27,553 nt of DNA from Pseudoxanthomonas sp. Root65 (GCF_001427635.1 NZ_LMHA01000001.1:1533415-1560967), one strand, 5' to 3'; positions 13,973 to 21,753 are shown, counted from the first letter of the stretch. Notes: generated by a model from the sequence alone, not told the origin. Translations and numbers: made by a program.

Positions 13973-14629
13973 TCAGTCGCGGCGCACGACCACCATGTGG
14001 CGCTCCCCGACCAGGCCCGGCACCGCCAGGGGCTGGATCGTGTCCACCGACCAGCCGGCCGGCAGCGCGGCGATCTCCTCGTCGGGGCGCACGCCCTTCA
14101 TCGCCAGCAGGGCGCCACCGGGCTTCAGCAGGTGACCGCCGACCTCGATGATGCCGGCCAGCACGTCCAGCGCGCGGGCGGTGAGCGCGTCGTAGGCCTG
14201 CGGTTCGTCCAGCGCTTCGGCGCGAGATTCGGCCACGCGTGCGTTGTCCAGTTTCAACGTGCGCACGGCCTCGCGCAGGAAGCGCGCCTTCTTGCCGTTG
14301 CTCTCCACCAGGGTGACGCGCAGGCCGGGCTTGGCGATGGCCAGCGGAATGCCGGGCAGGCCCGGACCGGTGCCGAGGTCGGCCAGCGCGCCGCCGTTCG
14401 CCGCCAGGTCGTCCACGAACGGATGCATCGCCAGCGAGTCCAGCAGGTGGCGCGTGACCATCTCGCGGGGGTCGCGGATGGCGGTGAGGTTGTAGGTCCT
14501 GTTCCAGCGGTCGAGCAGGGCCAGGTAGGCGAGCAGCGGCGGCGCCAGCGCATCGGCATCCAGGCCCAGCGTGTCGAGGCCGCGGTGGAGGTCGTCACGC
14601 AGGTCGGCGGGGAAGGCGGAGTCGTTCAT
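13973..14629 (-). CDS. rsmG: 16S rRNA (guanine-N7) methyltransferase RsmG
   Basis: A 218-aa methyltransferase that uses S-adenosylmethionine to methylate G527 of 16S rRNA; loss gives low-level streptomycin resistance in several bacteria. The signature [15 protein letters not shown] (40-54) and the cofactor loop [12 protein letters not shown] (82-93) are clear. The ATG at 14629 overlaps the stop of the upstream phosphopantetheinyl transferase gene by one base (TGATG). Its linkage to parA-parB is the classic gidB-parAB order. GATAAT also lies 6 nt before the ATG, so an internal leaderless promoter is possible. Confidence 0.96.
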   Translation of the reverse strand: MNDSAFPADLRDDLHRGLDTLGLDADALAPPLLAYLALLDRWNRTYNLTAIRDPREMVTRHLLDSLAMHPFVDDLAANGGALADLGTGPGLPGIPLAIAKPGLRVTLVESNGKKARFLREAVRTLKLDNARVAESRAEALDEPQAYDALTARALDVLAGIIEVGGHLLKPGGALLAMKGVRPDEEIAALPAGWSVDTIQPLAVPGLVGERHMVVVRRD

Positions 14630-15255
14630 CACGGCATTATCGCAGGCCGCCACACGGCGCCGCGCGGATGCCAGGCGAGCGCGGCGCGGTAGCCGTCAGC
14701 AGGCGCCCATTCGTGCAGGCGCCAGTCGTCGGGACGACCCAGCGCGGGATCGCAGCTGGCCAGCCGCACGCGGTCATCGTCGAGCCGGACATGGAAGCGA
14801 TGCAGGCCGAAGGCGATGCCCTGGCCATGCGCCTTCAGCACGGCTTCCTTGACGCACCACAGGCGCACGAAGGCGAGCAGGCGCGCGTCGGCATCGTCGA
14901 GCGAGCGCAGCCAGGCGGTCTCGTCGGGATGATAGAAGCGCTGCGCCAGCTCCATCGCGCGGGGCCGCGGACGCAGGCGCTCGACATCGACGCCGAGTTC
15001 GATGTCCTCGCCCAGCGCCAGCAGCAGCGCCTCGCCGCTGTGGCTCCAGCCGGTTTCCAGATGGTGCAGCGGCGCGATGAAGTGCGGGCGGCCCTGCGTA
15101 TCGCGGGTGATCGGCAGCGCGTGCGGCGCCATGTCCAGCGCGCGCGCCAACTGCTCGCGGGCGGCCGGCTCGCCGCGCTGGCGGGCTGCATGCGGCAGCA
15201 GCCACACCGCGATGCCGTCGAGCCGCCAGTCGGCCGGCGTGTCAAGCCAGCTCAC
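14629..15255 (-). CDS. 4'-phosphopantetheinyl transferase superfamily protein
   Basis: A 208-aa enzyme of the Sfp/AcpT type that moves the phosphopantetheine arm of coenzyme A onto a carrier-protein serine, switching on fatty acid, polyketide or peptide synthases. The two diagnostic motifs are present: GVDVE (88-92) with the magnesium-binding acids, and [12 protein letters not shown] (133-144) with the W-KE-K pattern. The length is normal for the Sfp group. The start is GTG at 15255. It heads a tightly packed run with rsmG, whose ATG shares its stop. The target carrier protein is not in this window, so the pathway is unknown. Confidence 0.88.
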   Translation of the reverse strand: MSWLDTPADWRLDGIAVWLLPHAARQRGEPAAREQLARALDMAPHALPITRDTQGRPHFIAPLHHLETGWSHSGEALLLALGEDIELGVDVERLRPRPRAMELAQRFYHPDETAWLRSLDDADARLLAFVRLWCVKEAVLKAHGQGIAFGLHRFHVRLDDDRVRLASCDPALGRPDDWRLHEWAPADGYRAALAWHPRGAVWRPAIMP

Positions 15256-15427
15256 CGCTCAGTACCGCGCGTGGTGCGGCACAGCGTGCAAGCCTGCGAC
15301 GATGGCGTTATCAAGCACGGGCACGGAGGCTTCCCCCACGGAGTTAACGACGGTTTCACGCGGTACGTCGGAGATTGAAGCGTGCCCCGCGCCCAGGGGT
15401 CCTGTCCATCGAGGGAGAAGCGACGCA

Positions 15428-15685
15428 ATGAATTTTCTCATCTATCTGATCGTGGGTGGCATTGCCGGCTGGCTGGCGAGCATCGTGATGAAGCGGGATG
15501 GCTCGCAAGGCATCATCCTGAATGTGGTGGTCGGCATCATCGGCGGTTTCCTGGGTGGCTGGTTGCTGCCGACGCTGGGCCTTGGCCTGGGTGGCGGCTG
15601 GGTCGGCTTCCTGCTGACCGCCTTCATCGGTGCGGTAGTGCTGTTGCTGATCGTCAATCTGTTCACCCGCGGCCGCGCGAGGTAA
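15428..15685 (+). CDS. GlsB/YeaQ/YmgE family small membrane protein
   Basis: An 85-aa protein of three hydrophobic segments (about residues 2-20, 28-50 and 57-78) rich in glycine. The pattern IVGGIAGWLAS near the start, GIIGGFLGGWLL in the middle, and FIGAVVLLLIVNL at the end is the family signature, once called transglycosylase-associated. The family is often stress-induced, and its function is not settled. AGGGAGAA lies 8 nt before the ATG. It is divergent from the phosphopantetheinyl transferase gene and ends in a strong terminator, so it is a single-gene unit. Confidence 0.88.
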   Translation: MNFLIYLIVGGIAGWLASIVMKRDGSQGIILNVVVGIIGGFLGGWLLPTLGLGLGGGWVGFLLTAFIGAVVLLLIVNLFTRGRAR

Positions 15686-15741
15686 CGGTTCCGCTGCGGC
15701 CGCGTGCGCGTTCGAGACGCACCCAAGGCCCGTGGCACTGC

Positions 15742-15767
15742 AAAGGCCCGGCACCTGCCGGGCCTTT
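15742..15767 (+). terminator. Rho-independent terminator of the GlsB-family gene
   Basis: A perfect 12-bp stem, AAAGGCCCGGCA and TGCCGGGCCTTT, encloses a CC loop, 56 bp after the stop. A short T run ends the stem. It could work from either side. Confidence 0.8.
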
Positions 15768-15806
15768 GCTCGTTCTGGGTGCCGGGAATCCAGGGGTTTT
15801 TTCGAC

Positions 15807-15875
15807 ACGGATCAAAGCGGAGAAAGGCGGATCAAAAAGAATGCTTTTTATCCGTGTTGATCCGCTTTGGTCCGT
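15807..15875. repeat. Long imperfect inverted repeat with GGATCAAA units
   Basis: ACGGATCAAAGCGGA (15807-15821) pairs with TCCGCTTTGGTCCGT (15861-15875) with one wobble pair. Inside, GGATCAAAAAG pairs with CTTTTTATCC apart from one extra base. A T7 run follows at about 15882, so a plus-strand transcript could end here. It is A+T-richer than its surroundings and made of repeated CGGATCAAA-like units, so it is probably a dispersed repeat. Confidence 0.55.
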
Positions 15876-15920
15876 ATCTGTATTTTTTTGGGCTCTGTAA
15901 TCGCGATTGACGTCTCGGGT

Positions 15921-16691
15921 TCAACCGCCCAGTCGCACCCATGCCGGGGCATGGTCGCTGGGGCGTTCCCAGGTGCGCGGTTCGCGGTCGATGCCCGATT
16001 CCACCGCTTGCGCGCGCAATGCGTCGGACACCAGGGTCAGGTCGATGCGCAGGCCCAGGTTGCGGCGCAGGCCGCCCATCCGGTAATCCCACCAGCTGTA
16101 GACGTTGGCTTCGTCGGTGTGGAGGCGGAACGCGTCGTGCAGGCCCAGCGCGTACAGCCGCTGCAGCGCCGCGCGTTCGGCGGTGGAGGTCAGGATGTGG
16201 TCGTCGTTCCACACCTTGGGATCGAACACGTCGCGGTCGTCCGGTGCGATGTTGAAGTCGCCCATCACCACCAGCTTCGGATGCGTCTGCAATTCGGCGG
16301 CGATCCAGTCGTGCACGGCGTCCAGCCAGCGCAGCTTGTAGGCGTACTTGTCGGTGCCCACGTCCTGGCCGTTGACCACGTACAGGTTGACAATGCGCAC
16401 GTCGCCCACGGTCGCGGCGATCACGCGCTTCTGCTCGTCCTCGAAGCCGGGAATGCCGACCTGCACCTCGCCGATCGGCTCACGCGACAGCAGCGCCACG
16501 CCGTTGTAGGTCTTCTGCCCGGCGAACACGCTGCGGTAGCCCAGCTCCGCCAGCGCGGTATCCGGAAAGCGGTGGTCCTCCAGCTTGGTCTCCTGCAGGC
16601 CCACGACATCCGGCGCGAACGCGCCCAGCCACTGGGTGAGGTGCGGCAGGCGCACGTTGAGCGAATTGACGTTCCAGCTGGCGATCTTCAT
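15921..16691 (-). CDS. xthA: Exodeoxyribonuclease III (AP endonuclease)
   Basis: A 256-aa repair nuclease that cuts DNA at abasic sites and trims 3' ends, needing magnesium. Visible active-site residues of the family are N7 (SWNVNS), E34 (LQETK), Y104, D145 and N147 (MGDFNIAP), D217 (RIDL) and the closing D246-H247 (PSDHAP). Its length is that of E. coli ExoIII (268) within a few residues. It lies 27 bp after the MFS gene on the same strand. TAGAAT 7 nt before the ATG suggests its own leaderless or near-leaderless promoter, and no Shine-Dalgarno sequence is seen. Confidence 0.95.
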   Translation of the reverse strand: MKIASWNVNSLNVRLPHLTQWLGAFAPDVVGLQETKLEDHRFPDTALAELGYRSVFAGQKTYNGVALLSREPIGEVQVGIPGFEDEQKRVIAATVGDVRIVNLYVVNGQDVGTDKYAYKLRWLDAVHDWIAAELQTHPKLVVMGDFNIAPDDRDVFDPKVWNDDHILTSTAERAALQRLYALGLHDAFRLHTDEANVYSWWDYRMGGLRRNLGLRIDLTLVSDALRAQAVESGIDREPRTWERPSDHAPAWVRLGG

Positions 16692-16698
16692 GGCGGCG

Positions 16699-16704
16699 AT
16701 TCTA
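16699..16704 (-). promoter_or_regulatory. -10 box for a near-leaderless xthA transcript
   Basis: TAGAAT on the minus strand is followed by CGCCGCC and the xthA ATG. The transcription start would fall on or one base before the start codon. Confidence 0.45.
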
Positions 16705-16718
16705 AGCGAGGACGTCGT

Positions 16719-18278
16719 TCACGCGCCCGCGGTGTCGTCGGCCACGGCCATGCCGTGGGCGGCGCCTTCGCCATCGCGCATCAACCGCGCGGCCATCCAC
16801 GCCGCGAGCAGCATCATCGCCATGCCGAACACGGCGATGGCGCGCATGGCATCGGTGAAGGCGCTGCGTGCGGTGTCGGCGATGGCCGTTCCCGCGGCCC
16901 CACCGATCTCGCCGGCGACCGTGACCGCGCCGCCCAGCGTCGACAACGCGCGCGTGGCGTCCGCATCGGGCAATGCCGTGGGCAAGGCGGGGTCCAGCCA
17001 TAGCCGGTAGGCCAGCATGCCGAGACTGCCCAGGATCGCGATGCCCAGTGCGCCGCTGAGTTCGGCGCTGGTTTCCGCCAGTGCGGACGCCGCGCCCGCG
17101 CGCTCCGGCGGCGCGGTGGTGATGATCAGTTCGTTGCCGACGGTGAAGACCGGCGCCATGCCCAGGCTCATCGCCAGCATGCCGGCGATCAGGATCCACA
17201 GTCCGTAGGGCGGCACCACCAGCGCGGTGATGGCGAAGCCGACCGCGGCCAGCAGCAGGCCGCGCACCATCACCTGGCGCGCGCCCCAGTGCCGTGCCAG
17301 CCGGGGCGCCAGCAGCGAGCCGACGGTGAAGCACAGCGACCACGGCACCGTCGCAAGGCCGGCCTGCAGTGGCGTCAGCCCCAGCACCAGTTGCAGGTAC
17401 TGGGTCATGAAGATGTACACGCCCATCATCGACAGGCCGGCCAGCGCATAGGCGACGATGGCGGCAGAGAACGCCGGTCGCCGGAACAGGGTGACGTCGA
17501 GGAACGGATACGCCAGGTGCTTCTGCCGGCGCACGAACAGCACGCCCAGCGCGATGCCGGACACGAACACGGCGATGCCCCGCGGATCGATGCCGTACTC
17601 GGCGATGCGCTTGAGCCCGTAGACCACCGCCAGCACCGCGAACAGCGACTGCGCCATGCTGGCCGGGTCGAGTCTGCCGGCGTCGGGATCACGGTACTCC
17701 GGCAGCAGCTTCGGTCCCAGCACCAGCAGCAGCACCATCACCGGCACTGCCGCCAGGAAGGCCGCGCCCCACCACCACCATTGCAGCAGCAGGCCGCCGA
17801 CCAGCGGCCCGATGGCGCCGCCGACCGAGAACGCGGCGATCCACACGCCGATGGCGAACTGGCGTTGGTGTTCGTCATGGAACATGTTGCGGATCAGCGA
17901 CATCGTCGACGGTGCCAGGGTCGCGCCGGCCACGCCGAGCAGGGCACGCATCGCGATCAGCATCTCCGCGCTGCGCGAGAACGCCGCCAGTACCGAGGCC
18001 ACCGCGAACGCCGCCGCGCCGATCAGCAACAGCTTGCGCCGGCCGATCCGGTCGCCCAGCGTGCCCATGGTGATCAGGAAGCCGGCGACGAGGAAGCCGT
18101 ACACGTCGACGATCCACAGCAATTGGCTAGCGGTGGGATCGAGTTCGGCGCTGATCGCCGGCAGCGCCAGGTTCAGCACGGTCAGGTCCATCGCATAGAC
18201 CACGCAGGGCAGGGCGATGATGGCCAGCCCGATCCATTCGCGGCGGGTGGCTTTGGCGGGTACAGACGTGGTCGACAT
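16719..18278 (-). CDS. MFS drug exporter of the DHA2 (14-helix) type
   Basis: A 519-aa inner-membrane proton antiporter of the QacA/SmvA group. The motif MDLTVLNLALPAI (30-42) opens helix 1. GTLGDRIGRRK (72-82) is MFS motif A, and GGAIGPLVGG in helix 5 is the antiporter motif C. About 14 hydrophobic segments can be counted. Relatives export quaternary ammonium compounds, dyes and other cationic drugs, but the substrate cannot be read from the sequence. The start ATG is preceded by GGA five bases upstream. A perfect 19-bp palindrome lies 24-42 bp before the start, where a local repressor could bind, yet no TetR-type regulator gene is adjacent. Confidence 0.9.
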   Translation of the reverse strand: MSTTSVPAKATRREWIGLAIIALPCVVYAMDLTVLNLALPAISAELDPTASQLLWIVDVYGFLVAGFLITMGTLGDRIGRRKLLLIGAAAFAVASVLAAFSRSAEMLIAMRALLGVAGATLAPSTMSLIRNMFHDEHQRQFAIGVWIAAFSVGGAIGPLVGGLLLQWWWWGAAFLAAVPVMVLLLVLGPKLLPEYRDPDAGRLDPASMAQSLFAVLAVVYGLKRIAEYGIDPRGIAVFVSGIALGVLFVRRQKHLAYPFLDVTLFRRPAFSAAIVAYALAGLSMMGVYIFMTQYLQLVLGLTPLQAGLATVPWSLCFTVGSLLAPRLARHWGARQVMVRGLLLAAVGFAITALVVPPYGLWILIAGMLAMSLGMAPVFTVGNELIITTAPPERAGAASALAETSAELSGALGIAILGSLGMLAYRLWLDPALPTALPDADATRALSTLGGAVTVAGEIGGAAGTAIADTARSAFTDAMRAIAVFGMAMMLLAAWMAARLMRDGEGAAHGMAVADDTAGA

Positions 18279-18301
18279 GGGAGTCCATCAAGGGCGTGTC
18301 A

Positions 18302-18320
18302 TCCCGTTCGACGAACGGGA
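18302..18320. promoter_or_regulatory. Perfect 19-bp palindrome before the MFS gene
   Basis: TCCCGTTCGACGAACGGGA is two 9-bp arms around a single base. It lies between the stop of the upstream gene and the MFS start, and has no T run on either side. It fits an operator for a dimeric repressor better than a terminator, but neither role is proven. Confidence 0.45.
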
Positions 18321-18352
18321 GGGGCGATTCTCGACCAGGAGGAGCGGCGGCG

Positions 18353-18844
18353 TCAGCCGCCTTCCACGTCCACCCGGAGATGCGGGAAGTGCGTGGCCAG
18401 GTCCTCCGCCCATTGCACGGCGTCGTAGGGAACGCCGCGCTCGGACGGAAACCGCAGCAGCTCGCCGTCGTGGCGGTAGAGGAACACGCGGTCTTCGCTT
18501 TCTTCCGGACGCTGCACGCGGATGCGCGCCACGTCGTCCAGCGCGATCGCATGTTCGCCGGGCGACACCGCGTTGTCCCACCACCACAGCGTGCGCGCCT
18601 CGATGTCCAGGCGGCTGCCCCAGCGGCGCGCGTGCACCAGCATCGCCAGCGCCGATCCGGCCAGCGCCACGCCCATCACGAACGCCACCGGCACCAGCCA
18701 CGGCGCGCACTGCCGTCCGCTCGCGTCGCAGTTGCTGGCCGGATCCACGACCAGGCCGGCATACACGAACATCGCACCGACCAGCAGCATGCCGTAGACG
18801 CGGACGTCGCGCCGGCTGTTGCTGGCATGGCGGAGCTTGCGCAT
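18353..18844 (-). CDS. Small membrane protein of unknown function
   Basis: A 163-aa protein that I do not recognise. Two hydrophobic helices (about residues 17-33 and 49-70) flank a short loop with two cysteines (C39, C46) that would lie outside. A soluble C-terminal part of about 90 residues follows. The RLDIEARTLWWWDNA stretch and the later LYRHDGELLRFPS resemble the strand-rich, PH-like tails of small bacterial membrane proteins, which is a weak analogy. The ATG at 18844 lies 11 bp after the aldehyde dehydrogenase stop, so the two are probably co-transcribed. Confidence 0.75.
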   Translation of the reverse strand: MRKLRHASNSRRDVRVYGMLLVGAMFVYAGLVVDPASNCDASGRQCAPWLVPVAFVMGVALAGSALAMLVHARRWGSRLDIEARTLWWWDNAVSPGEHAIALDDVARIRVQRPEESEDRVFLYRHDGELLRFPSERGVPYDAVQWAEDLATHFPHLRVDVEGG

Positions 18845-18855
18845 GCGCGATGGCG

Positions 18856-20388
18856 TCAGCGGATGATGAAGTCGATGAACTTCGCCACCTTGGAATAGGG
18901 CGGCTTGAGCAGGTCGCTGCCCGCACGCCGGGGCTGCCACAGCACCGGCAACGCCTTGCTCATCGCATCGAAGCCGGCCCGGCCGTGGTAGGCGCCCATG
19001 CCGCTGGGGCCGATGCCGCCGAACGGCAGCGCGTTGATGCCGAAGTGCAGCACGGTGTCGTTGACGGTGACGCCGCCGGCCAGCGTATTGCGCAGGATCT
19101 TCTCCACCCGCGTGCGGTCATGGCTGAAGGGATACAGCGCCAGCGGGCGGTCGTGTGCATTGACGTAGGCCAAGGCTTCGTCCAGCGAAGCGACCGTCCG
19201 GATAGGCAGGATCGGGCCGAAGATCTCGTCCTGCATCACCTTCGCTTCGTCGCCGGGCTCGATCACCACGGTCGGCGCGAACAGCCGCTGCGCGCGGTCG
19301 TGCGTCGGCGCCAGCGGAATCACCTCGTGGCCGCGCTGGCGCGCGTCGTCTAGATAGCTGTCCAGTCGCGCGAACTGGCCGTCGTTGATGATGCGGGTGA
19401 AGTCGCCGGCATCGGACAGGTCGCCGTAGCGCGCCGCGACCTGCTCACGCAGCGCCTGCACCAGTGCATCACGGCGCTGGCGGCCGACCAGCAGCACATA
19501 GTCCGGCGCGATGCAGGTCTGCCCGCCGTTGAACCATTTGCCCGTCGCCAGGCGCGCGGCGGCCTGTTCCACCGGGAAGTCGTCGCAGACGATGGCGGGC
19601 GACTTCCCGCCCAGTTCCAGGGTGAGCGGGGTCAGGTTCGGCGCGGCGGCGGCCATCACCTTGCGGCCTACGGCCGTGGAGCCGGTGAACACCAGATGGT
19701 CGAACGGCAAGGCGGCGAACGCGCCCGCCACCTCGGCGCCGCCGGCGGCGACGCTGACGCGCTCGGGCGGGAAGACTTCCGCCAGCAGCGACCGCAGGAA
19801 GGCGGTCGTGCGCGGCGTGTGTTCGGAGGGTTTCAGGTAGACGTGGTTGCCGGCGGCGATGGCGGTGGCCAGTGGGATCAGCGCCAGGTTGACCGGGTAG
19901 TTCCACGGCGAGATCACGCCGACCACGCCCACCGGCTCCTGGCGGATCTCCGCGCGCGCCGGCCAGAAGCGCCAGCCCACGCCCACCCGCTTCGGCTTCA
20001 TCCAGCGGCGCAGGTGCGAGGCCAGGTGGTCGATCTCGTTGAGCACGGTCATGCCGTCGGCGATCAGCGACTCGTGTCGCGAGCGGTGGCCGAAATCGGC
20101 CGCGATGGTGTCGGCCATGTCCGGCAGGCGCCGCTTCAGTGCCTCGCGCAGTCGGTGCAGGTCGTCGCGGCGCTGTGCGTAGGCGGGCTTGTGCGCCTGC
20201 CAGGTCGCGCGCAGCCGGTGCAGCGTGGGGGCGAGGTCGCCGACCGGGGTGTCGCCCTGCGGCGCGCGGCTGCCGTGGCCGGCGGCAGCGGTGGTCCCGC
20301 TTTCGGCCGTGGCGGCGCTGATCGCGGCATTGGCGGCGGTGATGGCCGCGTTGGCGGCAGTGGTGGCGGCGTGCGGAAAGGTCGTCAT
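18856..20388 (-). CDS. Coniferyl-aldehyde-dehydrogenase-like ALDH
   Basis: A 510-aa NAD(P)-dependent aldehyde dehydrogenase. Catalytic C292 (GGQTCIAPD), general base E258 (LELGGKSP), N163 (PWNYP) and K186 (LKPSEH) are present, with FTGST (235-239) at the cofactor site. The features resemble CalB-type coniferyl aldehyde dehydrogenases and class-3-like enzymes that end in a hydrophobic tail (here FIDFIIR), which may sit against the membrane. The first 45 or so residues are an Ala-rich low-complexity stretch built of AANAAI-like repeats not usual in the family. I keep the ATG at 20388 because TACACT lies exactly 6 nt upstream and no other start is suitable. The real substrate may be a general long-chain or aromatic aldehyde. 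Confidence 0.88.
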   Translation of the reverse strand: MTTFPHAATTAANAAITAANAAISAATAESGTTAAAGHGSRAPQGDTPVGDLAPTLHRLRATWQAHKPAYAQRRDDLHRLREALKRRLPDMADTIAADFGHRSRHESLIADGMTVLNEIDHLASHLRRWMKPKRVGVGWRFWPARAEIRQEPVGVVGVISPWNYPVNLALIPLATAIAAGNHVYLKPSEHTPRTTAFLRSLLAEVFPPERVSVAAGGAEVAGAFAALPFDHLVFTGSTAVGRKVMAAAAPNLTPLTLELGGKSPAIVCDDFPVEQAAARLATGKWFNGGQTCIAPDYVLLVGRQRRDALVQALREQVAARYGDLSDAGDFTRIINDGQFARLDSYLDDARQRGHEVIPLAPTHDRAQRLFAPTVVIEPGDEAKVMQDEIFGPILPIRTVASLDEALAYVNAHDRPLALYPFSHDRTRVEKILRNTLAGGVTVNDTVLHFGINALPFGGIGPSGMGAYHGRAGFDAMSKALPVLWQPRRAGSDLLKPPYSKVAKFIDFIIR

Positions 20389-20394
20389 GGCCCG

Positions 20395-20400
20395 AGTGTA
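20395..20400 (-). promoter_or_regulatory. -10 box for a leaderless ALDH transcript
   Basis: TACACT on the minus strand is followed by CGGGCC and the ATG, so the transcription start falls on the start codon. It is divergent from the -10 box at 20426, within one 49-bp gap. Confidence 0.5.
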
Positions 20401-20425
20401 TGCCTTCGTTCCGGAGCGGGCGCAC

Positions 20426-20431
20426 TACAAT
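20426..20431 (+). promoter_or_regulatory. -10 box for a leaderless carbonic-anhydrase-like transcript
   Basis: TACAAT is followed by CCCGGC and the ATG at 20438. The spacing is the same as in the FAD protein and ALDH genes. No Shine-Dalgarno sequence or good -35 box is visible. Confidence 0.5.
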
Positions 20432-20437
20432 CCCGGC

Positions 20438-20998
20438 ATGGACCCCACTCTGACCGCGCTGCGCCCCTACCTTGACCGCTTTCCCGTCCTCGGGCCGCGC
20501 GTCTATGTCGACCCGGCCGCCACCGTCATCGGCGATGTCGAACTGGCCGAAGACGTCTCCGTCTGGCCGGGCACCATCCTGCGCGGCGACGTCAACTACA
20601 TCCGCGTCGGCGCCCGCACCAACGTGCAGGACGGCAGCATCGTCCACGTCAGCCACCACAGCCCGTACAACAAGGCGGGCCATCCCACGCTGATCGGCGC
20701 CGACGTCACCATCGGCCACGGCACCATCATCCACGCCTGCACCATCGAGGACCTGTGCCTGATCGGCATGGGCGCCTGCATCCTCGACGGCGCGACGGTG
20801 AAGAAGTACGGCTTCCTCGGTGCCGGCGCGGTACTCGGGCCGGGCAAGGTGGTCGGCGAGGCCGAACTCTGGCTCGGCAATCCGGCCCGGCTGGTGCGCA
20901 TGCTCAGCGAGCGCGACATCGAGAGCCTGCATTATTCGGCCGGCCACTACGTCAAGTTGAAGGACCGTTACCTGCAGCCAACAGTGCCCGGGGCATGA
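20438..20998 (+). CDS. Gamma-carbonic anhydrase-like protein (YrdA type)
   Basis: A 186-aa left-handed beta-helix protein of hexapeptide repeats (VIGDVE, VSVWPG, IRVGAR, TIGHGT, LIGMGA and FLGAGA are in register). The likely metal-binding histidines are H70, H94 and H99, in the pattern of the gamma class. Many YrdA-like members bind zinc but show no measured carbonic anhydrase activity, so the function is uncertain. The ATG at 20438 fits the conserved N-terminus. It is divergent from the ALDH gene by 49 bp; its stop TGA overlaps an in-frame ATG of the next gene, whose likelier start is further on. Confidence 0.9.
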   Translation: MDPTLTALRPYLDRFPVLGPRVYVDPAATVIGDVELAEDVSVWPGTILRGDVNYIRVGARTNVQDGSIVHVSHHSPYNKAGHPTLIGADVTIGHGTIIHACTIEDLCLIGMGACILDGATVKKYGFLGAGAVLGPGKVVGEAELWLGNPARLVRMLSERDIESLHYSAGHYVKLKDRYLQPTVPGA

Positions 20999-21036
20999 TG
21001 GCGGGCGGCGCATTCCGCGCTGCCTGGGAGTCGCGC

Positions 21037-21414
21037 ATGGCCTGGAAACCGCAGGGCTACACCTCGGTGGCCCCGTATCTCGTCGTCGACGGCGCGCAGC
21101 GCACGATCGACTTCCTCGTCGCCGTGTTCGATGCCGAACCGTTGCGCATGCATCCCATGGGCGACCGGCTGGGCCATGCCGAAGTGCGCATCGACGACAC
21201 CGTGCTGATGCTCGCCGACGGCATGGACGGCTGGCCGCCGGTGCCGGCGCACGTGCATCTCTACGTGCCGGACGTGGAGGCCACGTGGACGCGCGCGCTC
21301 GCCGCCGGCGCCGAGCCGGTGCAGGCGCCGGAAGAAAAGGGCGATGGCGACCGCCGCGGCGGCTTCCGCGATGCCGGCGGCACCACCTGGTGGATTTCCA
21401 CCCAGGTGCCGTGA
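21037..21414 (+). CDS. VOC superfamily (glyoxalase-like) protein
   Basis: A 125-aa protein of the vicinal-oxygen-chelate fold. It reads YTSVAPYLVVDGAQRTIDFL near the start, then HAEVRIDDTVLMLAD in the middle and HLYVPDVEAT, with a Gly-rich end. These are marks of the PhnB/glyoxalase-like subgroup. Relatives bind a metal and act on small substrates or antibiotics, and the substrate here is unknown. I chose the ATG at 21037, with GGGAG 6 nt upstream. Upstream in-frame ATGs at 20995 and 20998 overlap the preceding stop and would add 13-14 residues. Confidence 0.82.
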   Translation: MAWKPQGYTSVAPYLVVDGAQRTIDFLVAVFDAEPLRMHPMGDRLGHAEVRIDDTVLMLADGMDGWPPVPAHVHLYVPDVEATWTRALAAGAEPVQAPEEKGDGDRRGGFRDAGGTTWWISTQVP

Positions 21415-21430
21415 CGGCGACGCGCCGTCA
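21412..21430. terminator. Hairpin built from two convergent stop codons
   Basis: TGACGGCG-ACG-CGCCGTCA is a perfect 8-bp inverted repeat. The left arm begins with the VOC gene stop, and the right arm ends with the complement of the YkgJ-type gene stop. It is a shared end structure of the convergent pair, but it lacks a T run. Confidence 0.5.
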
Positions 21431-21694
21431 GGGCGCGGTGGCCTGTTCCAGCGCGGCCAGCAGGGCCATCGCCTCGGTGCGGCTGGCGCCGCACATCTCC
21501 GGCCCGGGTTTCAGCGTGCGGCAGAACGCCGGACGCTCCGGCATGCCGAACAGCCGGCAGCGCAAGGCGTCGTCCAGTTGCACGCAGGCCACGCCGGCCG
21601 GTTTGCCCTGCGGCATGCCAGGGATCGGCGAGGTGATCGAGGGCGCGGTGCAGCAGGCGGCGCAGCCCGGGCGGCAGGAAAAGGCGGTGTCCAT
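21428..21694 (-). CDS. YkgJ-type cysteine-cluster protein
   Basis: An 88-aa protein with eight cysteines (C7, C11, C14, C15, C37, C46, C58, C68). The opening FSCRPGCAACC and the later PAFCRTLKPGPEMCG match the CxxxCxxCC zinc or iron-binding pattern of the YkgJ/UPF0153 family. The role is unknown, and metal binding is inferred. I chose the ATG at 21694; an in-frame extension of 32 codons upstream has no family match. TACACT (21705-21710) lies 10 nt before it, so its leader is at most a few bases. It is convergent with the VOC gene, with 13 bp between stops. Confidence 0.85.
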   Translation of the reverse strand: MDTAFSCRPGCAACCTAPSITSPIPGMPQGKPAGVACVQLDDALRCRLFGMPERPAFCRTLKPGPEMCGASRTEAMALLAALEQATAP

Positions 21695-21747
21695 GGTGGC
21701 GCGCAGTGTAGGCGCTCGCGTGGCTGGGCAAGGATGGCGTTCGCGGC

Positions 21748-21753
21748 TAAAGT
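21748..21753 (+). promoter_or_regulatory. Candidate -10 box of the RDD-MoxR operon
   Basis: TAAAGT lies about 110 bp before the RDD ATG and 8 nt before a 33-codon leader frame. No -35 box is clear. It is the best promoter candidate in the gap between YkgJ and RDD genes. Confidence 0.3.
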
